64,000 nt of DNA from positions 62,001 to 126,000 of the forward strand of contig WHVA01000329.1 of NCBI GenBank assembly GCA_015179125.1. Reading direction: 5' to 3'. The translations under genes were made by a program, and so were the position numbers. A model generated the notes under the pieces. That model had not been told where the DNA came from. It searched no databases and saw only the letters and a program-made list of their open reading frames with translations. This document shows, one piece after another, positions 10,906-24,079 of this stretch (position 1 is its first letter; each line of letters starts with the position of its first letter). The DNA is from Gautieria morchelliformis (lineage: Eukaryota; Basidiomycota; Agaricomycetes; Gomphales; Gomphaceae).

Positions 10906-12007
10906 TAACAAGAAGCAGGTGGGGATGAATTACAAAGGAACAATAGTGCGAGCTATTGTGGAGGAGAATGTTGTCGAAGAATCACGCCAGCTTGGTTGAA
11001 TAAAGCTGCAGATTGGTCGTCTCTAGACTCGGACAACATCAGTTGGCCCACGAATTCGTAAGACGATGCACGAACACTTTATAACTTAGATTATACACCA
11101 CCCCCCTTACACCAGTCTGGACAAGTCTGGACAATCTTAATGGCATATCCCAGACACGGACATCTGCAACATTCGTTCGTCAAATTGCGAGAAATACCGC
11201 CATGCAGACCACTTACGTGTTGCAATACAGCACCGAACCTGCGCCCACCCTTTCCCTTCCCGCTTCCAGAAGTGCATTCTCCTCTGCATGCAAGCAGAGA
11301 CAACTTTCGAGGGATTCCCCAGACCGTCCGCCGTTATTGCATCGTGGACAGCCACCTTCGTTGCAATTGCGTACATTGCGAGGTGTCCCGTTATAGTATT
11401 GATGTATTTTCAATAAACTTCGGGGAGCACACGACAAGGACACACCCGGTTGCAACAACACGCTTGTCGCTGACAAGGATAGCCCCAACACGACGCTTCA
11501 TGCAGTTTGACCTTTGAGAAGCCAGCGCGGCCATTGTCGGGACAGCAAAGTTATACCGGGACTCGTAAGGATATGACCACGCGAGCGCACCATAAAATAC
11601 GTATCCCAGCGTGGCCGGAGCCGATCTGGATCGGTAAGGTTTAGTTCGGTAAGATGAACATGAAGATCAGCCAGAGTGTGGAAGGCATTCATAACGTGTA
11701 CGTTCGCAAGGCGGAACAAGTGGTGTAAGGGCGAATGTTGTTGGGACATCAACATTTCTTGTGGTATATGACTTCTCATAGCCGTAAAGCATAGCATCGT
11801 GATTTTCCACGAATTCTGCGAGAGCGAGGTTTGGAGTCGACTGGCTAGGAAAGCGAAGATGAGCTTGCCAACCTTAAGGCTCTCACCTGGTTAGCCGTTG
11901 AAATCGCGTGAGCAAAGGTGCGTCAACGGAAACCAGTAAGAAGAAAGGTCTCTGGCTGAACGGCTGTATGGTGTGGGGAGCACTGCGGGAAAGAACACCG
12001 CCAAAAT

Positions 12008-12055
12008 CCGGTGGAAAATCCACCAGGTATTGTCGGCCGGTGGATTTTCCACCGG
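12008..12055. repeat. 17-bp perfect inverted repeat (hairpin)
   Basis: The arm at 12008-12024 (CCGGTGGAAAATCCACC) is the exact reverse complement of 12039-12055, with a 14-nt spacer. Each arm is itself nearly palindromic (GGTGG...CCACC), so cruciform alternatives exist. It is not flanked by a recognised element. Confidence 0.8.
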
Positions 12056-12060
12056 AGTTG

Positions 12061-12085
12061 CATCCACCGATCCCTTTGGTGGATG
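12061..12085. repeat. 8-bp inverted repeat next to the larger hairpin
   Basis: CATCCACC (12061-12068) pairs with GGTGGATG (12078-12085). It carries the same core GGTGGAT/ATCCACC as the 12008 hairpin, giving four copies of this heptamer in 80 bp. Confidence 0.7.
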
Positions 12086-14090
12086 TATTTTTGCCAGGCC
12101 GAAGGAGAATCCCTTTAAACTGTAAAGGGGTTTTCCAACAGCAGCGCCGGTGGAGGTTCCAGCATATTGTAATGGTACCATGTACATAGACACTAGATAA
12201 CCTATGAATAATATAAATGGCCAGTCAATTAGTTATATGTGGATCACCAAGCATTTTAAATGGATGAAATTTGTGTGGATTATCCTTTAAAAGCCATAAA
12301 ATAGAAGGTAATTACAAGTCTAACTCCACTATCAATTCTGGACCTCATAGGTCCACAGCCCGCACTATATCCCAGAACTAGCTAACCCGTCTCCACAGGT
12401 GAACACGTCGACTACGCACTGTATGGTGGCTTCCCGGCTGATCGAGCGTGATGTTCTCGCCGGGGGTGCCCAGCACAAAGGGAGTGGGATACCAAGGGGC
12501 GTGGCAAGGGCAGGGAGGAGGCTGGAGAGGGCCGTGAGGAGGCTGGAGAGCGCTGGGGGTTAAGGTTATGGGGGGAAAGGTGAACAGGAGATTAGGTGAA
12601 TAGCGCAAATCATGCACTGACTAACAACTCACCAACTGAAATCCCATAGATAAAAAGGTGGGGGAGATGGACATGGTGGAGTGGAATGGGGAAATTGAAT
12701 GAAGGTGGTGCGATGAGGGGGAGGACATTGATGAGCAATGGACGTAGCAGAGTTGGTGGAGGTCAACATCCAACGTTGAGTCGAACTAGACTGTCGCTGA
12801 TGCACTACGTTTGCTCGTCATCGCGGAAAAGGTCTTCTCTGCAAAGCATCGTTACACAACCTCCGCGTCATTGAGACCCTCGTCACGGTTTGCGTGCTCG
12901 CACGCCGAGCTCTCCAGACTCAGGCCGAAGGCGTTCTAGACCCTGTATCTCTGGGACATAACAAGCGGTAGTTGCTAGAAGGGAGGCGGGGAGGTATTCA
13001 ATGCGGTGATCGCGTCAGCCAGCTCAAGGGGTGACAGGGTACTTCAAAATGTCAAACTTCCTCACAGTAACTTGTCTAAGCTCAGCATCAGGCATGTATT
13101 GTCAGAATCACTGAGTCTGGTGCTGAGCGTGAGTGTGAGCACAAAAAGTTCGAATGAGTCTGGCTGCCAGCCTCAAGGAGCTGATCGGTATGGTGGAATG
13201 GTGTCAGATTGATCAGGCCGTGACAGGTTCGTCCATGTAAGACTCTTGCCTGATATACTTAGCTGTGAGTATGGATGGGAGGTTGCGCGAGCCTGAAAAC
13301 ATTATAACAAGATCAAGACCGTATATGGGACATACCGGTATGGACAGAAATCAGCCAGCTCTAGTTGTGAACAGGATACAACTGCACTCCGAGCCTCACG
13401 GGAATGGTAAGTGTAAGTGGATTGCCCATAGATGCAGCTCAACATGGCTAGAGTGAATAAAAAGATTTGGAGGCAGCTTCAGTTGCTCCATGGCCGATCT
13501 GACAACTCCAACTCGTTAATTCCTGCTGGTCTGTACATAAGTATAAGCACAATGGTGGTAGTGCAGGTGGATTTCGTGCGCACCTTTTCAACCGCTTGGC
13601 CCAGTCGCGGCGGTGTATGCTAACTTTATGCCATTTCACACCCTTATTTGTCAGAAGCTTTATGGAGCAGTTGGGTAAAGTCTTGATGACTAAGTATGTT
13701 TACTTGTAGGTTGCTGGTTCGAATCTGGTTCCATGTACAATTTTCAGCACTCAAATCAGGTCGGTAATTCCTGTAGCACGGTGGGAGGTTGTGGGCGCGC
13801 TGACCAATGCTGACCAATGCTTGGTCATCAGTTTGTCAGCGGAGCGCGCGAGCGGCGCAGCCGCGAGCCCCACCAGCGGTTTGCGCCACTCTTCCGGCTC
13901 CAGCGCTGCGCAGCGTTCGGTTTAGGCCGGTCTGCCGGCTCAGGCACTCAAAGCAGTGCTGCGCTGGCAGATCGCTGCGCAGCCAGCTGCTTTGCCGCTT
14001 TGCGCACTCCACCACCACCCTCCTCTCCTCTCCTCTCTGCCCACTACTAGATAGAATAAAAATTGCGTGAGAGTGAATTAACAGATAGCC

Positions 14091-14132
14091 TATATAGTGT
14101 AGTACACAAAAGATCTCTTCCCAGGGAGATCT
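14091..14132 (+). promoter_or_regulatory. H1 TATA-like box and leader hairpin
   Basis: TATATAG at 14091-14097 is followed by a 7-bp stem (AGATCTC 14111-14117, GAGATCT 14126-14132). The same TATA-hairpin pair occurs in H2 (hairpin 18506-18527) and H3 (from 31408), so it is a conserved part of the leader. Promoter function is inferred. Confidence 0.45.
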
Positions 14133-14617
14133 CTGCAGTGAACTATTGGGGTTGACCCCTTCAGTGGGGCAGCTTTTTCTCTGCTAAGGAGCCAGGTAGT
14201 CATCCCAGGCTGCCTTAGAGGGAGCCACAATTGCATTGCAGTTCTTTCAGTGTTGACTTGCACTACTGGTGGCTGAAGAAGACATCTCCCCAGGACCAGG
14301 ACCAGGACCAGGACCTTTTACTGGAATTATTCCAGTTGGATAGCCGAAGAAGACTTGGATATTTTCATCAAAAAAATTCCCCATCCCTTCCTTGGTACAT
14401 ATATTTCTCTGTGGTCTGGTGTGAGCCATCTGACATTTTCTTTTTTTTTTTTAAATAGAAATTAATAAATTCCCGTGACTTTGCCTAACAAACAGACTCC
14501 CTGTCCCTTCCTTGGTATGTATGTATTTCTCTGTGGTCTGGTGTGAGCTGTCTGACATTGATTTAATTAGAAATTAATAAATTCCCCTGACTTTGCCCAA
14601 GAAAAATCTGCTTGCAA

Positions 14618-17600
14618 ATGTAAGTTGAAGTGGGGTAGCTTGATTGTTCCTCTAAGCTTATGTCTGCATTTCTCAGGGATCCTTCTACTCCAGAGAGAAA
14701 TCGTCAGCAGGAGCGTGAAAGGGCGAGGGAGGAGCAGGAGGGTCGTATGACGTCGCCTACTGATCGGAGAGCGCGTGCCCTTGCTGTGGCTGCTGTCAGA
14801 GCTCGGAACCAGCCACCCCCTCCACCACCTCCTTTTGCCATCCCTCACCCTCCTCCTAGAAGCACTGCGGCTGATCCTTTTCAACAACCTGCTGCAGGGC
14901 CATTACGTCCTCCTATCCTTGCGGGGCCACCACATCCTCTTATGCCTGCAGGGCCATCACGTCCTCCCAATCCCAGTCCTGGACAGCAGGTGGCAGCCCT
15001 TCGTGCTCAGTTAGCAGCAATCCCAGCAGCACAGCCCTTGAGAAGATACAGGCAGGAGCCGATACAGCCACCTCCCAATCTTCCTGTGGTTGGTTCTGCA
15101 GGAATTGCACAGTTGCGTGCTCAGGCTGCTGAGCAGTCTGCTATATTGCAGCAATTGGGAAGAGGTAGACAGGCAGCTAATCCTCCTGTAGTAGGTTCTG
15201 CAGGAGTGGCAGCATTGCGTGCTCAGGCCAATGCAATAAGACCAATGCCTCCGCTACTTCCTGCACTTTTGCGGCCTCTTCAGCGACTCCCTGCACCTCC
15301 TCAGCCGCTCCCTGCACCTCCTCAGCCACTCCCTGCGCCTCCTCAGCTGCTCCCTGCACCTCCTCAGCCACTCCCTGAACCTCCACAGCCTCTTCAGCCA
15401 CTCCCTGCACCTCCTCAGCCTCCTCAGCCACTCCCTGCACCTCCTCAGCCTCCTCAGCCACTCCTTGTACCTCGGCAGCGACCTCCTCCTCCTATTCCAC
15501 TTGGTCGCTCTAGAATAATTGAGGCAGATGTGCAGCGTCATGATTTGGCTCCCATGGTTATTCCCTGCCCTGACTGTGGAGCATTACACTGGAGGGCAGA
15601 ACGTCTGCAGAAATCCTCAAATGTGCGGCCCAGATTTGGTGATTGCTGTATGGAAGGAAAGGTGCAGCTGGAAGACCTGCCAGAGCCCCCTCAGCCATTG
15701 AAACAGCTCTTAGAGGGCCAGGACCCTGAGGCAAAAGGATTTCGCCAGAATATCAGGCAGTATAATGCTGCGTTTGCATTCACTTCTGTGGGGGCCAACT
15801 TTGACCAAGATTTGCTTCGGGAGGGTCGTGGTCCATATGTGCTCAAGCTACAGGGTGAACTGTATCATCTCCATGGCTCTCTCCTCCCTGACAATGAAGA
15901 CGATCCAAAGTATGCCCAGCTTTACATATATGATCCTGCACTGGCTTTGGCAAAGAGAAAAAATCATAATGAGCATCTGTCTCCAACTATCATGGGAGAC
16001 TTGCAGGAAATGCTCTTGCTATGCAATCCTCATGTGCGCACATATAAACAAGCAGCTGAGAGGCTCAGAGCTCAAGAACAGAATGGTGACATCCAGGCAA
16101 GGCTCACATACAGGGCACACAGGGATCCTAGGAGATATAATGTCCCAACTGCAGATGAGATTGCAGTCGTTCTTCCTGGAGGGCATCGACCCTGAACCTA
16201 GGGATATTATTGTCCAGCTCAGAGGTGGACCTTTCAGAAGGGTATTGGATACCAATGCAAACTATGCCTCTCTGCACTATGTCTTGCTCTTTCCCAAGGG
16301 AGAGTTGGGATGGGAACCAGGTATTCCTTATCATGAGCCAGAGCGTGCTCGGCAGGACAATCCCAATCCAAACAGACGGGGACAGGTCACCCAAATACAG
16401 TACCATGCATATCGTCTGTTCCAGAGAGAGAGAGAACCTACAACACTCCTGCGTGGTGGCAAATTGTTCCAGCAGTACATTGTAGACTCCTGGGCTGCTG
16501 CAGAGCAAAGCAGACTGAGGTGGATCAGGGCCAATCAACACACTCTGCGTGCTGAGCAGTATAACCAGATGGTAGATTCATATGGAGGCTTGGACAATGA
16601 CATTGGAGATGCAAACAGCTTGGGCATAAAAGTCATTCTGCCTGCGACATTTCAAGGAAGTACACGGGACATGAATCAAAACTGCCAGAACTCCCTGGCC
16701 ATTACAACAAAGAAGGGTCCCCCTGATTTATTTATTACCATGACTGCCAATCCAAAGTGGGATGAGCTAGTGGCCGAGTTGCTCCCTGGACAAACTGCTC
16801 AGGACAGACCTGACCTGGTGTCACGGGTGTTTCACCTCAAAAAGAAATACCTCATTGACTTGATCGTCAAGGACAAGATCTTTGGAGAAACTGTCGCTCG
16901 CGTTCACACTATTGAATTCCAGAAGAGGGGGCTCCCACACATGCACCTGCTTACCTGGTTCGATAGGGAGTCCAAGGTCAAACATCCACATGAGGTGGAT
17001 TCTATGATTTCAGCAGAGTTCCCTGATCCAGAGACTCATCCTGTCCTCTACCAGTTGGTCTGTGAGCTGATGACACATGGTCCCTGTGGACAAATGAATC
17101 CAAATGCACCCTGCATGGAAAATGGCAAGTGCAAGAAAGGCTTCCCAAAGCCATTCTGTGAGGAGACCGTTGTGAATGTAGATGGATATCCAAAATATCA
17201 TCGTCGCAATGATGGAAGGGTGCACAATGTCAGAGGTGACATGCTGGACAACAGATGGGTTGTGCCATACTCTGCTCTGCTCTTGCTCAAACTCCGGTGT
17301 CACATCAACCTTGAATTCACCTTCAGTGTGAGGTGCGTCAAGTATATCCACAAGTATCTATACAAGGGCCACGATCGGACCACGATGAAGGAAACCGACT
17401 TTGCAGAGCAGTATCCTGTGGAGTATCTGAATTCCAGATGGGCAGTCTTCCTCCTGCTCACTTGGAAGTCAAGCCTGGAGTGCCTCTGATGATGTTGCGC
17501 AATTTGGATAAGAAGCAAGGACTATGCAATGGGACAAGGTTGCGGCTGGTGAGGATGAGGAATAGAGTGTTGGAGGTCAGGATCATCTCAGGTCCACGTG

Positions 17601-17899
17601 CAGGAAATACTGCTTTCATCCCCAGGATCACCATTTCACCATCAGAGGGAGAATTACCATTTGTGCTGCAGAGGAGGCAGTTTCCAGTGTGTGTGGCATT
17701 TTCAATGACCATCAACAAGTCTCAGGGATAGTCTTTGGGTACGGTTGGGCTGGACCTGAGATATCCAGTGTTTGGACATGGTCAGTTGTATGTTGGTGTT
17801 TCAAGGGGAACAAGCTGGAACAAAGTGAAGGTCTTGCTTGAGGAGGGTTTGAACACAACCAACATTGTATATAAAGATGTATTACTTAGAGCTCCTTGA
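14618..17899 (+). pseudogene. H1 Helitron Rep/helicase protein, broken
   Basis: Translation would begin at the split codon AT (14618-14619) plus G (14677), giving MDPSTPERNRQQ, or at ATG 14747 (MTSPTDRR). Domains in order: a long Pro/Gln/Ala-rich N-terminus with repeated LPAPPQP; a CPDCGALHW...CCMEGK zinc-binding block near 15570-15660; and the Helitron Rep nuclease with HUH motif GLPHMH (near 16930) and the tyrosine motif YIHKYLYKG (near 17345). A 2-nt deletion relative to H3 at about 16180 shifts the frame. After YKGHDRTTM the text jumps to the region before helicase motif V: Walker A and B are missing. A remnant (FVLQRRQFPVCVAFSMTINK) follows in another frame and meets TAG 17729-17731. The protein nicks and joins single strands in rolling-circle transposition; this copy cannot make a whole enzyme. 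Confidence 0.85.
14620..14676 (+). other. H1 leader intron splitting the start codon (57 nt)
   Basis: GTAAGT at the 5' side, TCTAAGC as possible branch point and TTTCTCAG at the 3' side. Removal joins ...GCAAAT to GGATCC, which creates ATG. Unspliced RNA reads ATG-TAA at the same place. The ATG at 14660 lies inside the intron and would be removed. Confidence 0.7.
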
Positions 17900-17999
17900 T
17901 TTCTGATATCTACTTGATGCAAATTGATTACTTTGATTTTCCCCAATGCACTTGACCTTACTGATATGTTAGACTTACCGATGCATTAGACTTACTGAT

Positions 18000-18061
18000 G
18001 TGTTTGACCTTGCCGACGCGTTTGACTTGCACCCCCGCGCGAAGCGCGGGTATCCACCTAG
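18000..18061 (+). repeat. H1 3' terminus: iterons, hairpin and CTAG
   Basis: Iterons of the type TGTTTGACCTTGCCGACG lead into the hairpin CCCGCGCGAAGCGCGGG (18034-18050, 7-bp stem, GAA loop), then TATCCACCTAG. This is the standard arrangement of a Helitron 3' end. Confidence 0.85.
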
Positions 18062-19027
18062 TCTAAGAGTTAAACGCGCTCGGTGGGTTGTGGGCGTCGA
18101 GCTTATGTCAGGTTTTAGGTCAGCATTAGTCAGCTGGCCAATCGGATGCGAGCAGCGCAGCCGCGAGCCAAGGACGCGAGTGGTGCAGCCGCGAGCCAAG
18201 GACGCGAGTGGTGCAGCTGGCCCAAACCGGTTCATGCCGGGCTGCCGGTTTGCGCCAGTCTTCCGGCTCCAGCGCTCAATGCGGCTGCGCAGCATTCTGG
18301 AGCACGCGAGCGGCGCAGCCGCGAGCTTATCAGTGGTTGACGCCGGTCTGCGCGCTCAAAGCAGCGCTGCGCTGGCAGAACGCTGCGCAGCCGCTTTCGC
18401 GCACTCCACCACCACCCTCCTCTCCTCTCTCCTCTCTCCCCAGTAGATAGAATAAAATTGCGTGAGAGTGAATTAATAGATAGCCTATATAGTGTAGACT
18501 ACAAAAGATCTCTTCCCAGGGAGATCTCTGCTGTGAACTATTGGGGTTGACCTCTTCAGTGGGGCAGCTTTTTCTCTGCTAAGGAGCCAGGTAGTCATCC
18601 CAGGCTGCCTTAGAGGGAGCCACAATTGCATTGCAGTTCTCTTAGTGTTGACTTGCACTACTGGTGGCTGAAGAAGACATCTCCCAGGACCAGGACCAGG
18701 ACCTGGACCATTTACTGGAATTATTCCAGTTGGATAGCCGAAGAAGACTTGGATATTTTCATCAATCAATTTCCCTGTCCCTTCCTTGGTATGTATATAT
18801 TTCTCTGTGGTCTGGTGTGAGCCATCTGACATTTATTTATTTTATTTTAAATAGAAATTAATAAATTCCCTTGACTTTGCTTAACAAACAATTACCTGTC
18901 CCTTCCTGGGTATGTATGTATTTCTTGGTGGTCTGGTGTGAGCTGTCTGACATTTATTTAATTAGAAATTAATAAATTCCCCTGACTTTGCCCAAGAAAA
19001 AGCAACAACAACAGCATCTGCTTGCAA

Positions 19028-22000
19028 ATGTAAGTTGAATTGTGGTAGCTTGATTGTTCCTCTAAGCTTATACCTGCATTTCTCAGGTATCCATCTACTC
19101 CAGAGAAAAATCGTCAGCAGGAGCGTGAAAGGGCAAGGGAGGAGCAGGAGGGTCATATGACATCGCCCACTGATCGGAGAGCACGTGCGCTTGCTGCTGC
19201 TGCTGTCAGAGCTCAGGACCAGCCACCCCCTCCCCCACAGCCTTTTGCCATCCCTCACCCTCCTCCTAGAAGCAATGTCGCTGATCCTTTTCAACAACCT
19301 GTGGCTGGGCCATCACGTCCTCCTAATCTCAGTCCTGGAGAGCAGGTGGCAGCCCTTCATGCTCAGTTAGCAGTTATCCCACCATTACAGCCTCTGAGAA
19401 GAAATAGGCCAGACCCTGTACAGCCAGCTCCTATAGTAGGTTCAGCAGCCATTGCAGACTTGCATGCTCAGGTAGCTGCATTGCGGCCTTTGGGAAGGCA
19501 CAGGCCTGCATCTGTACAACCAGTGCCTCCTCCTGTAGTAGGTTCTGCAGGAGTGGCAGCATTGCGTGCTCAGGCCAATGCAATAAGACCAATGCCTCCG
19601 CTACTCCCTGCGCTTTTGCGGCCTTTTCAGCGACTCCCTGCACCTCCTCAGCCTCCTCAGTGACTCCCTGCACCTCCTCAGCCTCCCCAGCCATTCCCTG
19701 CACCTCCTCAGCCGCTCCCTGCACCTCCACAGCCTCTTCAGCCACTCCCTGCACCTCCTCAGCCTCCTCAGCCACTCCCTATACCTCGGCAGCGTCCTCA
19801 GCGACCTCCTCCTCCTATTCCACTGGGTCGCTCTAGAATAATCGAGGCAGATGTGCAGCATCATGATCTGGGTCGCATGGTTATTCCCTGCCCTGACTGT
19901 GGAGCATTACACTGGATGGCAGAACGCCTGCAGAAATCCTCAAATGTGCGGCCCAGGTTTGGTGATTGCTGTATGGAAGGAAAGGTGCAGCTTCCAGAGC
20001 TGCCAGTGCTCCCTCAGCCATTGAGACGGCTCTTAGAGGGCCAGGACCCTGAGGCCAAACAGTTTCGCCAGAACATCAGGCAGTATAATGCGGTGTTTGC
20101 ATTCACTTCCTTGGGTGCCGACTTTGACCTCAATTTGCTTCGGGAGGGTCGTGGTCCATATGTCCTCAAGCTGCAGGGTGAACTGTATCATATTCATGGC
20201 TCTCTCATCCCTAACCCTGGGAGGCAGGTACAGTATGCCCAACTTTACATATATGATCCAGCATTGGCTTTGGCACAGAGGAACGTGCGTAACCCAGGTC
20301 TGTCTCCAACTATCATGGGAGACTTGCAGGAAATGCTCATCCTATGCAATCCTCATGTTCCCATATATAGACAAGCGGCCGAGAGGCTCAGAGCTCAGGG
20401 ACAGAATGGTGAGATCCGGGCTAGGCTCACGTACAGGGAACACAGGGATCCTAGGAGGTATAATATCCCTACTGCAGATGAGATTGCGGTGGTTCTTCCT
20501 GGAGATGGCATCAACCCTGAACCTAGGGATGTTATTGTCCAGCTCAAAGGTGGGCGCTTTCGAAGGGTATCCGATATGAATCCAAACTATGCCTCTCTTC
20601 ACTATGTCTTGCTCTTTCCCAGGGGAGAGTTAGGGTGGCAACCGGGTATTCGCTATCGCCAATTACCAGGCGGGCATGAGCGACCTGGGCGTGTCACCCA
20701 AATTCAGTTCCATTCCTATCGTCTCTTCCAGAGAACAGAAGAACCTACAACACTCCTGCGTGCTGGCAAATTATTCCAGCAGTACATTGTAGACTCTTGG
20801 GCCGCTGCAGAGCAAAGCAGGCTGTGGTGGATCAGGACAAATTAACACACTCTCCGTGCTGAGATGTATAACCAGATGATGGATGCCTTTCATCGCAATG
20901 ACAATGACAGAGATCCAAACAACTTGGGCACAAGATCCATTCTGCCTGCCACATTTCAGGGGGGGACACGGGACATGCAGGAAAACCTGCAGAACTCTCT
21001 GGCCATTTCAAGGAAGCATGGTGTGGCTGATCTCTTCATTACCATGACTGCCAATCCCAACTGGAAGGAGGTATTGGATGCATTGTTGCCTGGACAAACT
21101 CCTCAGGACAGGCCTGACCTGGTGTCGCGGGTGTTCCAGCTCAAAAAGAAATACCTCATTGACTTGATCGTCAAGGAAAAGATTTTTGGGGAAACCGTCG
21201 CTCGCGTCCACACCATTGAATTCCAGAAAAGGGGACTCCCACACATGCATATTCTTATCTGGTTTGAAAGAGGTTCCAAGATCAGACATCCACATGAGGT
21301 GGATTCAATGATTTCGGCAGAGTTCCCTGATCCAGAGACTCATCCTGTCCTCTACCGGTTGGTCTGTGAGCTGATGACACATGGTCCCTGTGGACAAATG
21401 AAACCAAACGCACCCTGCATGGAAAATGGCAAGTGCAAGAAAAACTTCCCAAAGCCATTCTGTGAGGAAACCAGTCTGAATGAGGATGGATATCCAAAAT
21501 ATCGTCGTCGCAATGATGGAAGGCTGCACAATGTCAGAGGTGACATGCTGGACAACAGATGGGTTGTGCCATACTCTGCTCTGCTCTTGCTCAAATTCTG
21601 GTGTCACATCAACCCTGAACTCACCATCAATGTGAGGTGTATCAAGTATATCCACAAGTATCTCTACAAGGGCCATGATCGGACCACCATGGAGTTTGGT
21701 CGCACCCAGGATGAAATTAAGCAGTACCTGGACACTCGCTATGTCAGTGCTCATGAGGCCTGTTGGAGGTTGCTGGAGCGGGAAATCCACACCCAGGTGC
21801 CTGCAGTCATGGCACTGCCAGTCCATGAAAAGGACCATCACACAATCATCTTTGATCCCAACCAGGATGTGGACAACATCCTGGAAAGGGCTGAGGCGAA
21901 AAAGACACCGCTCATGGCTTACTTTGCGGCCAATGATATCTACCCTGAAGCACATGATCTGCTCTATGTGGAGTTTCCTGAGCATTTTACCTGGCAATCA

Positions 22001-23991
22001 GAGGAAAAGGTATGGACACCACGCCAAAGAGGTTATAGCATCGGTCGCCTTCACTTTGCAAACCCTAAATCAGGAGAGAGATTTTTTGTGCGCACTCTCC
22101 TCACAGTGGTCAAGGGGGCTAGATCCTTTGAGGAGCTTAGGTCGGTGGATGGCATACAATATGCTACTTACAAGGAGGCCTGTCGTGCAAGGGGACTTCT
22201 GGATGACGATCAGGAGCTGAGGTTGTGTCTCCAGGAAGCCAGTGGCATGAAAACAGGTGCTCAGCTCAGACATCTCTTTGCCACCATCCTTGGCCATTGC
22301 AATCCATTGGGTCCTGGCAGACTATGGGATGGCTTCAGGGAGCACATATGTGATGATCTCAGACATCAGCTCCAAATCAGACACGGTATGCAGGATCCAC
22401 AGGACGATCAGGTTTATAATTTTGGCCTCTTTCTCTTGGAAAAAATCCTCCAGCAGGGTGGAATGTCCTTGAGCAGCTTTGATGATATGCCTCGGGTGGC
22501 AGGCAAGTGGGTGGCCCTCATTGGAAACAGGTTCATAGCTGAGCAGAGGGACTATGACCCTGTTGAAGAGAGGGACATAGCTGATGAGGAGGTTCCCAAG
22601 CTGAATGAGGGGCAAAGGTCTGCGCATGATCAGATATTACGGTTGGCACTGACCAGAGATGCTCATGGGAAACCTGATGGACAAATGTTTTTTGTCACTG
22701 GCTCAGGTGGTGCTGGGAAATCATTCACATGGAACACTCTAATCCACTCCTGCAGAGCGGAGAGCATCATTGTGATTGCAGTAGCCTCATCTGCAATGGC
22801 TGCACTTATCCTCACTAAGGGTACAACCTCTCATAGCATGCTTGGAATTCCCATTCCTGTCCATGAGCACTCTCTCTCCTCCATCAAAAAGAACTCTGAC
22901 AAGGCTGACATGCTGAGACAGGCCAGTCTCTTCATCTGGGATGAGGCTGCAATGCAGCATCGCCATGCCATAGACGCCATTGACAGGACACTGAGGGATT
23001 TCCTTGACCAGCCTGACAGACCCTTTGGTGGCATCACAGTCGCCTTTGGAGGTGACTTTCAGCAGACTCTCCCAATTGTCCCTAAAGGCTCCAAGGAGGA
23101 TATCGTGGGAGCTACCCTTCAGAAGTCATATCTGTGGCAAAGATCAAGGTCATCCATCTGACAGAGAACATGCGGGTGAGAAATGACCCTGACAGAGCCA
23201 GGTTTGCAGAATGGCTGCAGAATGTGGGCCAGGGAAAGGATCTCCCACTAGATCATACGTTCTCACTGCCTCCTCACATGGTGTGTGGCCCTGGAATTGA
23301 AGATCTGATCCAGGAAATATACCCTGGCATTGGCAATCAAGTCCCTGCCCAGGATAATTACTTTTTGGAGCGGGCCATCCTCTGTGCCAGAAACACTGAG
23401 GTCAATGAGATCAATTCCATGGTGTTTAGGGAGTTTCCAGGTGATGCACAGGTCTTGCACTGTGCAAATTCCATTGAAGAATCCGACGATGCAGATCGGT
23501 ATCCTGTGGAGTATCTGAATTCCATAGAGATGGGCTGTCTTCCTCCTGCTCGCTTGGAAGTCAAGCCTGGAGTGCCTCTGATGCTGTTGCGCAATTTGGA
23601 TCAGAAGCAAGGACTATGCAATGGGACAAGGTTGCGGTTGGTGAGGATAAGCATTAGAGTGTTGGAGGTCAGGATCATTTCAGGTCCATGTGCAGGAAAT
23701 ATTGCTTTCATCCCCAGGATCATCATTAAGCCATCAGAGGGAGAGTTGCCATTTGTGCTGCAAAGGAGGCAGTTTCCAGTGTGTTTGGCATTTGCAATGA
23801 CTATCAACAAGTCTCAGGGACAGTCTTTGGGTATGGTTGGGCTGGACCTGAGATATCCAGTGTTTGGACATGGTCAGTTGTATGTTGGTGTATCAAGAGG
23901 GACCAATTGGAACAGAGTCAAGGTCTTGCTTGAGGAGGGTTTGGACACAACCAACATAGTATATAAAGATGTATTACTTAGAGCTCCTTAA
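19028..23991 (+). pseudogene. H2 Helitron Rep-helicase, two stops and one frameshift
   Basis: The start is the split codon AT (19028-19029) plus G (19087); ATG 19157 is the next in frame. Order: Pro-rich N-terminus; zinc block CPDCGALHW (near 19890); Rep nuclease with GLPHMH (about 21235) and KYIHKYLYKG (about 21650); then a PIF1-like helicase with Walker A GSGGAGKS (about 22702), Walker B FIWDEAAM (about 22933), GGDFQQTLPI (about 23050), AMTINKSQGQ (about 23800) and YVGVSRG (about 23880). Stops at 19661-19663 (TGA) and 20843-20845 (TAA) are each one C-to-T step from the codon in sister copies. A 1-nt loss near 23131 moves the last 285 codons to another frame. The ORF would span about 1,600 codons, usual for Rep-Hel proteins. 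It acts on DNA in rolling-circle transposition. Confidence 0.88.
19030..19086 (+). other. H2 leader intron splitting the start codon (57 nt)
   Basis: Same signals as in H1: GTAAGT, TCTAAGC, TTTCTCAG. The joined exons read ATGTATCC. In H2 the intronic ATG of H1 is ATA, so an unspliced start there is not conserved. Confidence 0.7.
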
Positions 23992-24079
23992 TTTTTTTTT
24001 ATCCACTTCTCTTGATATGGTTTATGTGTTTGACTTCATTTTACTTGATGCAAATTGATTACTTTGGTTTTCCCCAATG

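Larger units (their letters stand above)
10906..13767. other. No gene recognised; contains two hairpins
   Basis: Only short overlapping frames without motifs occur. The notable structures are the inverted repeats at 12008-12055 and 12061-12085, listed separately. At about 13665 and 13709 there are sequences resembling tRNA box A and box B, but no cloverleaf forms. Confidence 0.5.
13768..18061 (+). mobile_element. Helitron H1 (Rep-helicase, helicase-deleted)
   Basis: The 5' end TTCCTGTAGCACGGTGGG follows an A (13767), as expected for the A|T target of Helitrons. The 3' end is a 7-bp GC hairpin followed by TATCCACCTAG ending at 18061, the CTRR terminus. Length 4,294 bp. It contains a leader with TATA box and hairpin, a split start codon, a Rep reading frame and a remnant of the helicase. 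The next element, H2, starts at the very next base. Confidence 0.85.

Noticed and set aside
13655..13735. tRNA-like box A (GGAGCAGTTGGGTAAAG) and box B (GGTTCGAATC) about 44 nt apart
   Set aside because: Acceptor and D stems do not pair and the T stem relies on G-T pairs. A tRNA-derived SINE remains possible but nothing else supports it.
15177..15541. Minus-strand frames rich in Glu/Val/Ala and Arg opposite the Helitron N-terminus
   Set aside because: They are shadows of the LPAPPQP repeat; the plus frame connects to the Rep domain.
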